Shown: positions 7,401 through 15,452 of the stretch, in pieces
Numbering within the stretch: position 1 is the stretch's first letter
Layout: every line of letters begins with the position of its first letter
Assembly: GCA_013791675.1 (NCBI GenBank)
Contig: VMTI01000290.1
Coordinates: 1-17,631, forward strand
DNA from: a bacterium
Lineage (GTDB): Bacteria; CG03
DNA length: 17,631 nucleotides
Reading direction: 5' to 3'
Made by a program: the position numbers and the translations under genes
Notes under the pieces: generated by a model
Told to the model about the DNA's origin: nothing
Seen by the model: only the letters and a program-made list of their open reading frames with translations
Databases searched by the model: none

Positions 7401-8757
7401 ATATGATGTGATAATTATAGGAGGCGGCCCGGCGGGGTACAGGGCGGCGGAAAGTCTCGCGGCTTTGAAAAAGAAGGTTTGTATCGTTGAATTTTCGGAC
7501 TTACGGATTGGCGGAACATGTCTTAACGAAGGCTGTATTCCGGTGAAAGCCATGATAGAGTCCGCGCGTCTTTTTCAGAAAATGAAAAACTGCTCCGAGT
7601 TCGGCATAGAATCCGGCGGAATTAAAATGGATATGGCCGCGGTTCGGAAGGCTTCGTCGGCGAAAATGGATATCTTAAGAACAGCGCTTTATTCATCGCT
7701 CAAAAGACAGGGCATAGATTTTAATTTCGGCAGCGCGTCTTTTGTTTCCGAAAACAGAATAAAAATAGATTCACAGGACGCGGAGGCTGAAAGTTTTATC
7801 ATAGCTTCGGGTTCGTTACCCAGCAAACTTAAGATTACCGGAGCTGATATTGCTATGGATAGCACGGGAATTTTGGAGAAAGGTTTCTCCGGAAATAAAC
7901 TTCTTGTCGCGGGCGGCGGCTACATAGGATGCGAATTCGCGTCACTTTACAGGGCTTTCGGATGCGAGGTCACGGTTGTGGAAACACTTTCGTCTCTCGC
8001 GGCCATGGAGGATGACGACATTTCCCGCGCGCTTGAAAGGGAGTTCAAAAAGAAAGGCATAAAAATCATTACAGGGGCTTCGCTGAAATCGCTAAGCGGC
8101 AAAAAAGGAAAAATTTCGGTATCCGTGGATAAGCAGGGAGCTCTGATTGAAGAAGAATTTGACGGTGTTCTCTCGGCGGTGGGGCGACGTGCCCGCACGG
8201 AAGATTTGAACGCGAAGGCTTCGGGGATTGAATTGCTTCCTTCCGGAGCTGTGAAAACGGACGATTTTATGAGAACAAACGTTCCCAATATTTACGCCGC
8301 TGGGGATGTTATTGATTCTCCGATGCTCGCCCACACGGCTTACAGGGAAGGCTCCATTGCCGCCCGCGCCATAGCGGGAATAACAACGCGCGGAATAAAT
8401 TACGCTTCTGTTCCGAGAATAGTTTTTTCTTTTCCGCAGATAGGGGCGATAGGCATAACCGAAAAAGCGGCGGCCTCTAAAGGAATTAAAACGAACGCGC
8501 TTAAATCCTTTTTTGCCGCTAACGCGAAGGCTGTTATCGCCGGAGAAACAGAAGGTTTCCTCAAAATAATTTCATCCGAGCCGGACGGCGTTATTGTCGG
8601 AGCCGCGGCCGTCGGGGGAGAAGCCTGCGAGCTGATTCATCTTCTCGCGCCGGCGGTTGCGCGTGGAATGAAAGTTTCTGAGGCGAAGGAAGTGATGTAC
8701 GGCCATCCGACACTTTCGGAAATTGTTTCCGACACGCTCGCAAAAGCTGTAATATGA
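7393..8757 (+). CDS. lpd: dihydrolipoyl dehydrogenase (L protein / E3)
   Basis: This flavoprotein reoxidises the dihydrolipoyl arm of GcvH, passing electrons through a disulfide and FAD to NAD+. The N-terminal FAD-binding motif IIGGGPAGYRAAE is at about 8-20, and the redox-active pair is C43-LNEG-C48 in GGTCLNEGCIP. The NAD-binding motif AGGGYIGCEFA is in the middle, followed by the second FAD motif NIYAAGDV. The catalytic pair H438/E443 is in GHPTLSE near the C-terminus. The 454-residue length is normal and no N-terminal lipoyl domain is fused. A very strong ribosome binding site (GGGGGGAG) precedes ATG 7393. Its place in the gcv operon marks it as an E3 dedicated to glycine cleavage, although it could also serve 2-oxoacid dehydrogenases. 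The stop overlaps the next gene by 4 bp. Confidence 0.95.
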   Translation: MKKYDVIIIGGGPAGYRAAESLAALKKKVCIVEFSDLRIGGTCLNEGCIPVKAMIESARLFQKMKNCSEFGIESGGIKMDMAAVRKASSAKMDILRTALYSSLKRQGIDFNFGSASFVSENRIKIDSQDAEAESFIIASGSLPSKLKITGADIAMDSTGILEKGFSGNKLLVAGGGYIGCEFASLYRAFGCEVTVVETLSSLAAMEDDDISRALEREFKKKGIKIITGASLKSLSGKKGKISVSVDKQGALIEEEFDGVLSAVGRRARTEDLNAKASGIELLPSGAVKTDDFMRTNVPNIYAAGDVIDSPMLAHTAYREGSIAARAIAGITTRGINYASVPRIVFSFPQIGAIGITEKAAASKGIKTNALKSFFAANAKAVIAGETEGFLKIISSEPDGVIVGAAAVGGEACELIHLLAPAVARGMKVSEAKEVMYGHPTLSEIVSDTLAKAVI

Positions 8758-9542
8758 AAAAAATAAAAGCGGCTGCGGTGCAGATGAATTCGGGGAAGGA
8801 TTTGAAAAAAAATCTTGAAACGATGCTTGATTTTGTTTCCTCGTCGGCAAAACAGGAAGCGGAAATTATTGTTTTTCCGGAATATTGTTTTTACAGGGGC
8901 GCGCATGAGGGCTTACCGGCGGCAGCGGACTTCGTCCGGAAGAAGGCTCTGCCCGCACTTAATTCTTATGCGGAAAAATATTCTGTTTGCATAGTTGCCG
9001 GTTCCGCGCCCGAAACAATACGGGGCGGGAAGAAATTTTATAACACATCTTTTGTTTTGAGAGGCAAACAAAAATCTGTAAAATACAGAAAAATTCATCT
9101 TTTCAGAGCGCTTACCGATAAAAAAATTAACGAAAGTAATATTTACGAGCCGGGTAAAAAAAATTCAGTGTTTCCATTTAAGAGACATCGGATAGGCCAG
9201 GCGCTGTGTTTTGATTTAAGGTTTTCATCTCTTTTTGAGAAACTATCGGGGGCGGGCGCGGAGGCGGTTGCCATGCCTTCGGATTTTACCGCGTTTACGG
9301 GCAAAGCTCACTGGAAAACGCTTGTGAGGGCGAGGTCCATAGAATGGCGGATTTTTATGATTTCTCCCAATCAATGGGGGGTAAATCCGTCAACGCTCGT
9401 GAAAAGTTACGGTCATTCCATGATAACGGATCCGTGGGGTAATGTCCTCGCGGAAGCTCCCGAGCGCGGAAACCGGCTGCTTCTCGCTGAGCTTGATTTT
9501 GATTTACAAAAGCGTGTCCGGCGACGCATTTTAATGGGCTAA
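8754..9542 (+). CDS. carbon-nitrogen hydrolase (nitrilase superfamily, Nit/omega-amidase-like)
   Basis: This 262-residue protein has the Glu-Lys-Cys catalytic triad of the nitrilase superfamily: E43 in VFPEYCF, K113 in KYRKIHLF, and C152 in ALCFDLRFSSLF. The CFDLRF context resembles the CYDLRFP of the Nit1/Nit2 branch, whose members hydrolyse omega-amides such as deaminated glutathione or 2-oxoglutaramate. The substrate cannot be read from sequence. The start codon overlaps the lpd stop (ATGA), so it is translationally coupled to the operon and is its last gene. A role connected with glycine cleavage, for example amide clean-up of a damaged metabolite, is only inference. No convincing terminator hairpin follows. 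Confidence 0.85.
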   Translation: MKKIKAAAVQMNSGKDLKKNLETMLDFVSSSAKQEAEIIVFPEYCFYRGAHEGLPAAADFVRKKALPALNSYAEKYSVCIVAGSAPETIRGGKKFYNTSFVLRGKQKSVKYRKIHLFRALTDKKINESNIYEPGKKNSVFPFKRHRIGQALCFDLRFSSLFEKLSGAGAEAVAMPSDFTAFTGKAHWKTLVRARSIEWRIFMISPNQWGVNPSTLVKSYGHSMITDPWGNVLAEAPERGNRLLLAELDFDLQKRVRRRILMG

Positions 9543-9591
9543 TTTGTTTAGAGGGTTGCGGCGCGAAAATGTGTGAGCATCACTTCCCGAC

Positions 9592-9600
9592 TGCTATAAT
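9592..9600 (+). promoter_or_regulatory. candidate extended -10 promoter of the leuS operon
   Basis: TGCTATAAT is an extended -10 element (TGn plus perfect TATAAT) in the 133-bp gap between the hydrolase gene and leuS. No good -35 lies 17 bp upstream. It would give a leader of about 70 nt. A second TATATT at 9664-9669 sits 6 nt before the leuS ATG and could instead drive a leaderless transcript. The gap contains no ORF and no clear hairpin terminator. Confidence 0.45.
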
Positions 9601-9675
9601 AAGTCAATAAAGCAATGCATGATATTATAACCAAGTGCCCTTTTTTCTTTATTAGCTATTTGATATATTACGACT

Positions 9676-12114
9676 ATGAGTGAATTTGAAGAATACGATT
9701 TCAAAAAAATAGAGAAAAAATGGCGCGGAATTTTTGCCGGGGGGCAAACCCCGAACAAGGGTAAAGGCGAAAAATTTTATCTTCTTGAAATGTTCCCGTA
9801 TCCTTCCGGCGCTCTTCACATGGGGCACATGAGAAACTATTCCATAGGCGACACATACAAAAGATTTCTGGAAATGAAAGGTTACGATGTCATATATCCG
9901 ATGGGCTACGATTCTTTCGGGCTTCCTGCTGAAAACGCCGCCATCAAAAGCGGTGTGCATCCCCGAAAATGGACTCTCTCCAATATTGAAAATATGATAG
10001 ACCAGCAGAAGCGCATGGGCCTTTCGTACCAGTGGGACCGCCTTGTCAAAACCTGTTCTGACGACTATATCAAATGGAATCAGTGGTTTTTTCTGAAATT
10101 TATGGAGAAAGGAATAGCTTACAGAAAAGAATCAGCCATAAACTGGTGCCCTGACTGCGGAACGGTGCTTGCCAATGAGCAGGTGATATCGGGCAAATGC
10201 TGGAGATGCGACAGCGAGGTGGAACCAAAACAACTTGAACAGTGGTTTTTCCGCATAACGGATTATGCCGAAGAACTTCTTGAGGCTATAGACGGACTGG
10301 AATGGCCGGAGAAAGTGAAAGCTCAGCAAAAAAACTGGATAGGAAAAAGCCGTGGCGTTAAAATAGATTTCCCCCTGGAAAGCGGCGGGAAATTGACAGT
10401 CTTCACCACAAGGCCGGACACTCTCTGGGGCGCCACATTCATGGCGATTTCGCCGGAGCATCCGATTATTGATGTTCTGTCCGGCGGAGTAAAAGCCGAA
10501 AGCCTGCCGCTGCGGAAGGAAATTGCGGCGCTTAAAAAACAAAGAGCGTTACAGAGCGACGAGGAAAAAGAAAAATTCGGCGTGAGGCTTCCGGTGAAAG
10601 CTGTCAATCCCGTCACAGGCGAAAAAATACCCGTCTTCGCGGCCAATTTTGTGCTTATGGAATACGGCACCGGTGCCATTATGTGCGTGCCGGCTCATGA
10701 TAAGAGAGATTTCGCTTTCGCGAAAAAATACGGCATTCCCGTGCGCGCCGTTATTTCCCCGCCTGATATTGCTCTCGACGGTAAAAGTATGGAAGAAGCG
10801 TTTACGGAAAGAGGAACGCTTCAGAATTCCGGCAGTTTTACGGGTATGGATTCAGAGGAAGCGAAAGAAAAAATATCCGCGTATCTTGAAGCTGAAGGAA
10901 AGGGAACAGGCGTTGTCGAATGGCATTTGAGGGACTGGCTGGTGTCAAGGCAGAGATATTGGGGCTGCCCCATTCCTGTGATATACTGTGAAAAATGCGG
11001 CGTTGTGCCGGTGCCTGAATCCGAACTGCCTGTTCTTCTTCCCGATGACGCCGAATTTACGGGCAAGGGAAATCCTCTTGAAAAATCGCCTTCTTTCGTA
11101 AAAACAAAATGCCCTAAATGCGGTTCGCCCGCGCGCAGGGAAACAGACACACTTGATACTTTTGTGGATTCGTCGTGGTATTTCTTGAGATATCTTGACA
11201 GCAAAAACGCGGAAAAGCCTTTTGACAGCGGCATCGCTCGGAAATATATGCCGGTTGATCAGTACATAGGCGGCATAGAGCACGCGACAATGCATCTTAT
11301 ATACGCGCGTTTTTTTACAAAAGTTTTGCGGGACCTGGGGCTTTTTGATTTTTCAGAGCCCTTTAAGCGGCTTTTGTGCCAGGGGATGGTGCTTAAAGAC
11401 GGATCCAAAATGTCAAAATCAAAAGGAAACACGGTGAGTGTTGACGAAATGCTCAATGAGTACGGCGCGGACGCCGGGCGGATGTTTATACTTTTCGCGT
11501 CCCCCCCTGAAAGGGACCTTGAATGGTCGGACGAAGGCGTGCGCGGATGCAGCAGGTTTCTTAAAAAAATATACCGGCTGGGAGTGGCCGCATCAAAAGG
11601 TGGAAAAGAAGCCGTCCTGCCGGAAGAAAAGAAAAAAGATTTGGAATTTATTACGGCAAAAACAGCGGAATCTGTTGAAAAAGATTTTAACAGATTCCAG
11701 TTTAATACGATTATCTCGTCCATACAGGAGCTGGTGAATTTTACGCAGAAACTTTTTGCCGAGTACGGAAATTTTAATTCTTTCGGCGAAACCGTTAAGA
11801 CGGCGGTTAAGCTGGTTTATCCATGCGCGCCGTTTATTTCATCCGAGCTGGCAGAAATGCTGGATATAAAATTAGACAGTTTTCCCGCATGTTCGCGGGA
11901 AGTTATCAAAGAGCGGCCCAGGGAGATAGTTATTCAGGTGAACGGACGGCTGCGCGCGAAATTGACATTTCCCGCCGGCGCCGCGGAAAGCGAAGTCGTG
12001 AAAGAGGCCCGCGAAAATGAAAAAGTCGCTAAATTTCTTGAAGGAAGCGAAATAAAAAAATACATATACATCAACGGAAAGCTTCTTAATATAGTGACGG
12101 GAGGTAAAAAATGA
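9676..12114 (+). CDS. leuS: leucyl-tRNA synthetase
   Basis: A class I aminoacyl-tRNA synthetase that charges tRNA-Leu in the cytoplasm. The 812-residue length is typical of bacterial LeuS. The HIGH motif is HMGH (48-51) and the second ATP motif is KMSKS (578-582). The CP1 editing domain shows TTRPDTLWGATFMAISPEHP and MCVPAHDKRDFAFA. Two cysteine clusters, CPDC...CWRC near residues 160-180 and CEKC...CPKC, look like zinc sites. The C-terminal domain ends with IYINGKLLNIV. No ribosome binding site precedes the ATG (the preceding 25 bases are AT-rich). The stop codon overlaps lptE by 4 bp. Confidence 0.97.
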   Translation: MSEFEEYDFKKIEKKWRGIFAGGQTPNKGKGEKFYLLEMFPYPSGALHMGHMRNYSIGDTYKRFLEMKGYDVIYPMGYDSFGLPAENAAIKSGVHPRKWTLSNIENMIDQQKRMGLSYQWDRLVKTCSDDYIKWNQWFFLKFMEKGIAYRKESAINWCPDCGTVLANEQVISGKCWRCDSEVEPKQLEQWFFRITDYAEELLEAIDGLEWPEKVKAQQKNWIGKSRGVKIDFPLESGGKLTVFTTRPDTLWGATFMAISPEHPIIDVLSGGVKAESLPLRKEIAALKKQRALQSDEEKEKFGVRLPVKAVNPVTGEKIPVFAANFVLMEYGTGAIMCVPAHDKRDFAFAKKYGIPVRAVISPPDIALDGKSMEEAFTERGTLQNSGSFTGMDSEEAKEKISAYLEAEGKGTGVVEWHLRDWLVSRQRYWGCPIPVIYCEKCGVVPVPESELPVLLPDDAEFTGKGNPLEKSPSFVKTKCPKCGSPARRETDTLDTFVDSSWYFLRYLDSKNAEKPFDSGIARKYMPVDQYIGGIEHATMHLIYARFFTKVLRDLGLFDFSEPFKRLLCQGMVLKDGSKMSKSKGNTVSVDEMLNEYGADAGRMFILFASPPERDLEWSDEGVRGCSRFLKKIYRLGVAASKGGKEAVLPEEKKKDLEFITAKTAESVEKDFNRFQFNTIISSIQELVNFTQKLFAEYGNFNSFGETVKTAVKLVYPCAPFISSELAEMLDIKLDSFPACSREVIKERPREIVIQVNGRLRAKLTFPAGAAESEVVKEARENEKVAKFLEGSEIKKYIYINGKLLNIVTGGKK

Positions 12115-12623
12115 AAAAAATAATGCTGTGCTTTTTGTGCGGAGCGCTGATTTTCGCCGCGGGTTGTTCTTTTTCCAACCCCAATGTTATTCTATCCGAC
12201 AATGTGCGGACTGTAAAAATAAACGCTTTTGCCAACAAAACCGTCCTTTACGGACTTGAAGATAAACTTTTTCAGAAAATAAGCGACTCTCTTCAGGAGG
12301 ACGGCCGGCTTATTCCAGCGTCTGAAAATGCCGATGCCCGGCTTATAGGCGATATCATCAGATATGAACTCATCCCTTTGAGTTTTGACGCGAACGGCAT
12401 TGTTGAGGAATACAAACTCTGGATAGAGGCCGATCTGCGTTTTATTGAAACCGCGACAGGCAGAATTATCTGCGAGGAAACGTCCATTCCCATAGACGTG
12501 CGTTTCAATCCTCCGGGGAGTTCGCAGCCGGGGGCTGTTATAGAAACCGAGCAGGACGCGCAGGATCGCGCCATAGGCGAGCTTGCCTCCGAAATAGTGT
12601 ATCTGCTCTTGCGCTATAAATAG
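12111..12623 (+). CDS. lptE: LptE-like LPS-assembly lipoprotein
   Basis: A 170-residue lipoprotein with an N-terminal signal peptide (MKKIMLCFLCGALIFAAGC) and a probable lipidation cysteine at C19 (AAGC). The mature part has the short beta-rich layout of LptE: V-KINAFANKTVLYGLEDKLFQKISDSLQEDGRL, then DARLIGDIIRYELIPLSFD and the repeated EADLRFIETATG region, ending in a helix (DAQDRAIGELASEIVYLLL). LptE plugs the LptD outer-membrane barrel that inserts lipopolysaccharide. Its place between leuS and holA matches the leuS-lptE-holA order known in many proteobacteria, which supports the call. The start overlaps the leuS stop (ATGA), and GGGAGGT just upstream is a good ribosome binding site. The gene is evidence that the host has an outer membrane. 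Confidence 0.85.
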   Translation: MKKIMLCFLCGALIFAAGCSFSNPNVILSDNVRTVKINAFANKTVLYGLEDKLFQKISDSLQEDGRLIPASENADARLIGDIIRYELIPLSFDANGIVEEYKLWIEADLRFIETATGRIICEETSIPIDVRFNPPGSSQPGAVIETEQDAQDRAIGELASEIVYLLLRYK

Positions 12624-12628
12624 CACCT

Positions 12629-13600
12629 GTGTATATAGACGCGTTTAAGCAGCAGTTAAAAAGGAGCATAGAGCCTGTTTATATTTTTATCGGCGCCGAC
12701 GACGGCTGTAAAAACGAAGGCCTTGCGCTTATCTCAACCGCGCTGGGGTCATCCAATATAATCCGTATGGATTCCACTTCTTCTACGGGAGATATTCTAT
12801 CCGAACTTAATTCGCAGCTTCTTTTTTCGGACAAAAAAATAGTGCTTATAAATGACGCGGAGGGGTTTAAGGACGCCGAGTTAACAAGCATTCTTTCTTA
12901 TTCAAAAAATGCAGGAACTGCGCTCGTGATGTTTTGCGCGTGGAGCGCGAGGCTTAAAAAATTTATAGCATCATCCAAAAGCGCCAGCATTGACTGCTTT
13001 AAACCTTTTCCGTGGAAAACCGCCGCGAATGTGCGGGCGCGGCTGGCAAAAGAGGGCAAAAAAATTGACGACAGCGCTATGTCAGCGCTTATAGAAATAA
13101 GCCGCAACAGCAGTGTGGATGTAGATCTTAATGTGAGCAAGCTTATCAGTTTCAAAGCCGATTCTCACATTATTACCCGGGAGGATGTGGAGAAAATAAG
13201 CACCTCGCGCGAAACGGACAGCGTTTTTGAATTCACATGGCAGATGCTTAATGGAAACGCTTCCGCGCTGGTTAAAAAGGCCGAAAAATTAAATACGGAC
13301 GGCGAAATAGGGTGCCTCGGTTACGCAAGGGGCTTGTTTGAAAAATTTTTAACGCTTAAGCAAAGCCTCAGGGAAAACAAATCAATAGATATCAGCGACG
13401 CGAAGGCGCTGGGCATATACGACAAAAATCAGGCTGAGTCCGCTGTAAAACTGGTGAAAGACACTTCCGAAAACGCGCTTATTGAAGCTTATAAAACAAT
13501 ACTTGAAACTTACGAAAACTATAAAAGCGGAATTCCGGGCGCGTTTGCAAACGCCGCGGTGAGGATATCAGGCCTTTTTGGAAAGGGCGGCAAGGCGTGA
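12629..13600 (+). CDS. holA: DNA polymerase III delta subunit (clamp loader)
   Basis: The delta subunit of the clamp loader opens the beta sliding clamp. At 323 residues it has the family length. The N-terminal EPVYIFIGADDGCKNEGLALI resembles the usual YLLYGDE-type start of HolA. LFSDKKIVLINDAEGFKD matches the strand in the first domain. The C-terminal collar part contains VFEFTWQMLNGNASALVKKAEKL. The start is GTG 12629, 5 bp after the lptE stop, with no evident ribosome binding site, so translation is probably coupled to lptE. Its last 33 bp (13568-13600) overlap the 3' end of rpsT on the other strand. Sequence conservation in this family is low, but gene order supports the call. Confidence 0.88.
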   Translation: MYIDAFKQQLKRSIEPVYIFIGADDGCKNEGLALISTALGSSNIIRMDSTSSTGDILSELNSQLLFSDKKIVLINDAEGFKDAELTSILSYSKNAGTALVMFCAWSARLKKFIASSKSASIDCFKPFPWKTAANVRARLAKEGKKIDDSAMSALIEISRNSSVDVDLNVSKLISFKADSHIITREDVEKISTSRETDSVFEFTWQMLNGNASALVKKAEKLNTDGEIGCLGYARGLFEKFLTLKQSLRENKSIDISDAKALGIYDKNQAESAVKLVKDTSENALIEAYKTILETYENYKSGIPGAFANAAVRISGLFGKGGKA

Positions 13601-13840
13601 TTTCAGCCGGTTTGATTTGTTGCCATGGAAAATTTTTTTCTTATCCATTTTATCAAGTATGCCCTGAATGCCGGAAAGCTTTTTGGCGGCTGTGGCATCT
13701 TTCGCGCTGATGGCGATCTTATATTGTTTGATATCTGTCTTCAGAGACATTTTAATTTTTCTGTTGGCGGCGCGTTTTTTACGGTTCTGCCTTGCCTCTT
13801 TGATAGCGCTCGTATGTCTTCCTGTTTTTAATTTTGCCAT
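13568..13840 (-). CDS. rpsT: 30S ribosomal protein S20
   Basis: S20 binds 16S rRNA early in 30S assembly. The protein is 90 residues, very basic, and starts MAKLKTGRHTSAIKEARQNRKKRAANRKIKMSLK, which is diagnostic. The frame stays open further upstream, but ATG 13840-13838 is the true start: the plus-strand CCTCCT at 13845-13850 gives an AGGAGG ribosome binding site at ideal distance, and the family N-terminus begins there. The gene is transcribed against holA and murJ. Its 3' end lies inside holA, overlapping by 33 bp, with no intrinsic terminator visible. Confidence 0.95.
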   Translation of the reverse strand: MAKLKTGRHTSAIKEARQNRKKRAANRKIKMSLKTDIKQYKIAISAKDATAAKKLSGIQGILDKMDKKKIFHGNKSNRLKSRLAALSKKA

Positions 13841-13876
13841 TTTCCCTCCTGCGGATGCGCATTTTCGCGCCGGCCG

Positions 13877-13905
13877 TTTACTTTCGAGAGAAATGCTATC
13901 AAAAT
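13877..13905 (+). promoter_or_regulatory. candidate promoter of murJ
   Basis: TTTACT (13877-13882, 4 of 6) is followed after 17 bp by CAAAAT (13900-13905, 4 of 6). The predicted start near 13912 leaves only about 10 nt before the murJ ATG and no ribosome binding site. It is intertwined with the opposing rpsT promoter in the 81-bp divergent gap. The match is weak. Confidence 0.3.
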
Positions 13906-13921
13906 TAGCGCTTTCCGTCAA
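13893..13921 (-). promoter_or_regulatory. promoter of rpsT
   Basis: On the minus strand TTGACG (plus 13916-13921; 5 of 6 matches) is followed after 17 bp by TAGCAT (plus 13893-13898; 4 of 6). Transcription would start near 13886 and give a leader of about 45 nt containing the AGGAGG site. The -35 hexamer ends exactly one base before the murJ start codon on the opposite strand. Confidence 0.55.
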
Positions 13922-15427
13922 ATGATAAAACGTATTTTCAACAGCCCTCTCAAAAAAGGTTTCGCCGGAGTCGCCGTCGCGACCATGTTTTCAAGAATTC
14001 TGGGGTTGGTGCGGGATGTGTTTATGGCCAAATATTTCGGCACCTCAATGTTTGCCGACGCCTTTTATGTCGCCTTCAGGATCCCGAATCTTCTGAGACG
14101 CCTTCTCGGAGAGGGTGCGCTTCCCGCCGCGTTAATACCTGTCTATTCGGAAATACTTGTGAAAAAGGAAGAAGAGAGAGGCAAAAAGCTGGTTGGCGGC
14201 GTTTTCTCGTTTCTTTTTGTTATTTGTTTTTTTATTGCGGTGGCGGGTTTTATTTTCGCGCCGGCAATAGTGAGGATAATCGCGCCCGGTTTTGCCGGCA
14301 ATTCCGAACAGTTCGCGCTGACTGTGACCCTGGCGAGAATAATGATTCCGATACTGCTTCTCGTGACTCTTTCAACGGTTGCTATGGGAATATGCAACGC
14401 CCGGAAATATTTCTTTATACCGGCAATAGCGCCGGCTTTTTTTAATATCAGCGCAATAGTTTTTTTTCTTTTTTTCGCCCAGGGGAGCACGGGATATGAT
14501 ATCAGGGGAATTTCCGTTTTCGCGGTTATAGGTTTTCTGCTCCATTTTGTTGTTATGGTTCCCATTCTTTTCAGGGAAAAAGTGACGTCGTTTTATTTTT
14601 TTACAAAAGGCGCTTTTTCTAATCCGGATGTTAAAAGAATAGTAGTATTGCTTATTCCGGCCGCGGTGGGCCTTTCAGTAATGCAGCTTAATATATTTGT
14701 TGACACTATCTGCGCCACGCTCATGGGGCGCGGCATCGTGTCGTCTCTTTTTTTTGCAAACCGTTTGTATCAGTTGCCTCTGGCTCTTTTCGGCGTTTCA
14801 ATTTCAATGGTGTCGCTGCCTTTTATGTCCGACGCCCGGGCGGAGAACAAGACCGCTTTGGTAGGGAAAAATCTTTTTGATTCGCTTGGAGCCAGTTTGT
14901 TTATGCTTATACCGTCAACTGTGGGGCTGATTATTCTCGGCAGAGAAATAGTGTCTCTCCTCTTTGAAAGAGGGCTTTTTTCCGCCAGCTCCACAGATAT
15001 GACCTCAGCGGCTCTTATTTATTATTCCGCGGGCCTTGCGGCATTCGCGGGAATAAGGATATTCGCGAATTATTTCTATTCAAAAAAAGATATGAAGACC
15101 CCGGTCAAAATAGCCGTAATATCGTTTTTTGTTAATATAGCCGGAGACATTGCCGCTCTTGTTTTCCATTTGGGGCCGGGGGGCCTTGCCGGAGCCACAA
15201 GTCTCGCGGCGGTCGTGAACTTTACCCTGCTCGCAGTATTAGTTGTTAAGGACGGGATAAGACCGCCGCCTTCTTTTTTCAGAAAACTGTATTCTGTTTT
15301 TATTTCTTCAGTTTGCCTCGCCGGCTTTCTTCTCGCGCCGCTTCACATGCACACGCTTCTCAAGATAGCTTTGGGCAGCGGTATTTATTTCGTTTGCACG
15401 AGGCTGTTCAAAAGAGAGGGCGTCTGA
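13922..15427 (+). CDS. murJ: lipid II flippase MurJ
   Basis: MurJ (MVF/MviN family, MOP superfamily) moves lipid II across the inner membrane for peptidoglycan synthesis. The 501-residue protein is almost entirely hydrophobic helices, consistent with the family's 14 membrane segments. The N-terminus has the typical TMFSRILGLVRDVFMAKYFG and the conserved FRIPNLLRRLLGEGALPAALIPVYSE loop (about residues 53-78). The start is ATG 13922, directly beside the rpsT -35 element and without a ribosome binding site. No nearby alternative looks better. An insertion sequence begins 5 bp after the stop codon, so whatever followed murJ originally is displaced. Confidence 0.95.
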   Translation: MIKRIFNSPLKKGFAGVAVATMFSRILGLVRDVFMAKYFGTSMFADAFYVAFRIPNLLRRLLGEGALPAALIPVYSEILVKKEEERGKKLVGGVFSFLFVICFFIAVAGFIFAPAIVRIIAPGFAGNSEQFALTVTLARIMIPILLLVTLSTVAMGICNARKYFFIPAIAPAFFNISAIVFFLFFAQGSTGYDIRGISVFAVIGFLLHFVVMVPILFREKVTSFYFFTKGAFSNPDVKRIVVLLIPAAVGLSVMQLNIFVDTICATLMGRGIVSSLFFANRLYQLPLALFGVSISMVSLPFMSDARAENKTALVGKNLFDSLGASLFMLIPSTVGLIILGREIVSLLFERGLFSASSTDMTSAALIYYSAGLAAFAGIRIFANYFYSKKDMKTPVKIAVISFFVNIAGDIAALVFHLGPGGLAGATSLAAVVNFTLLAVLVVKDGIRPPPSFFRKLYSVFISSVCLAGFLLAPLHMHTLLKIALGSGIYFVCTRLFKREGV

Positions 15428-15432
15428 TTTTA

Positions 15433-15452
15433 CTGAAGTTTTGCCATAAGGA
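15433..15452 (+). repeat. left terminal inverted repeat of the insertion sequence
   Basis: CTGAAGTTTTGCCATAAGGA is exactly the reverse complement of 17612-17631. Five bases (15428-15432) separate it from the murJ stop codon. Confidence 0.95.

Noticed and set aside
9571..9585. CRP-like site (TGTGA...TCAC) before leuS
   Set aside because: The half-sites are separated by 3 nt where CRP sites need 6, so it is probably chance.
13541..13554. Palindrome GCGTTTGCAAACGC as a terminator for rpsT or holA
   Set aside because: It lies inside holA coding sequence, has no loop and no following T-run on either strand.
13568..13921. 117-residue form of S20 with 27 extra N-terminal residues
   Set aside because: The extra part would cover the leader and promoter. 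The AGGAGG site and the family N-terminus (MAKLKTGRHTSA) fix the start at 13840.
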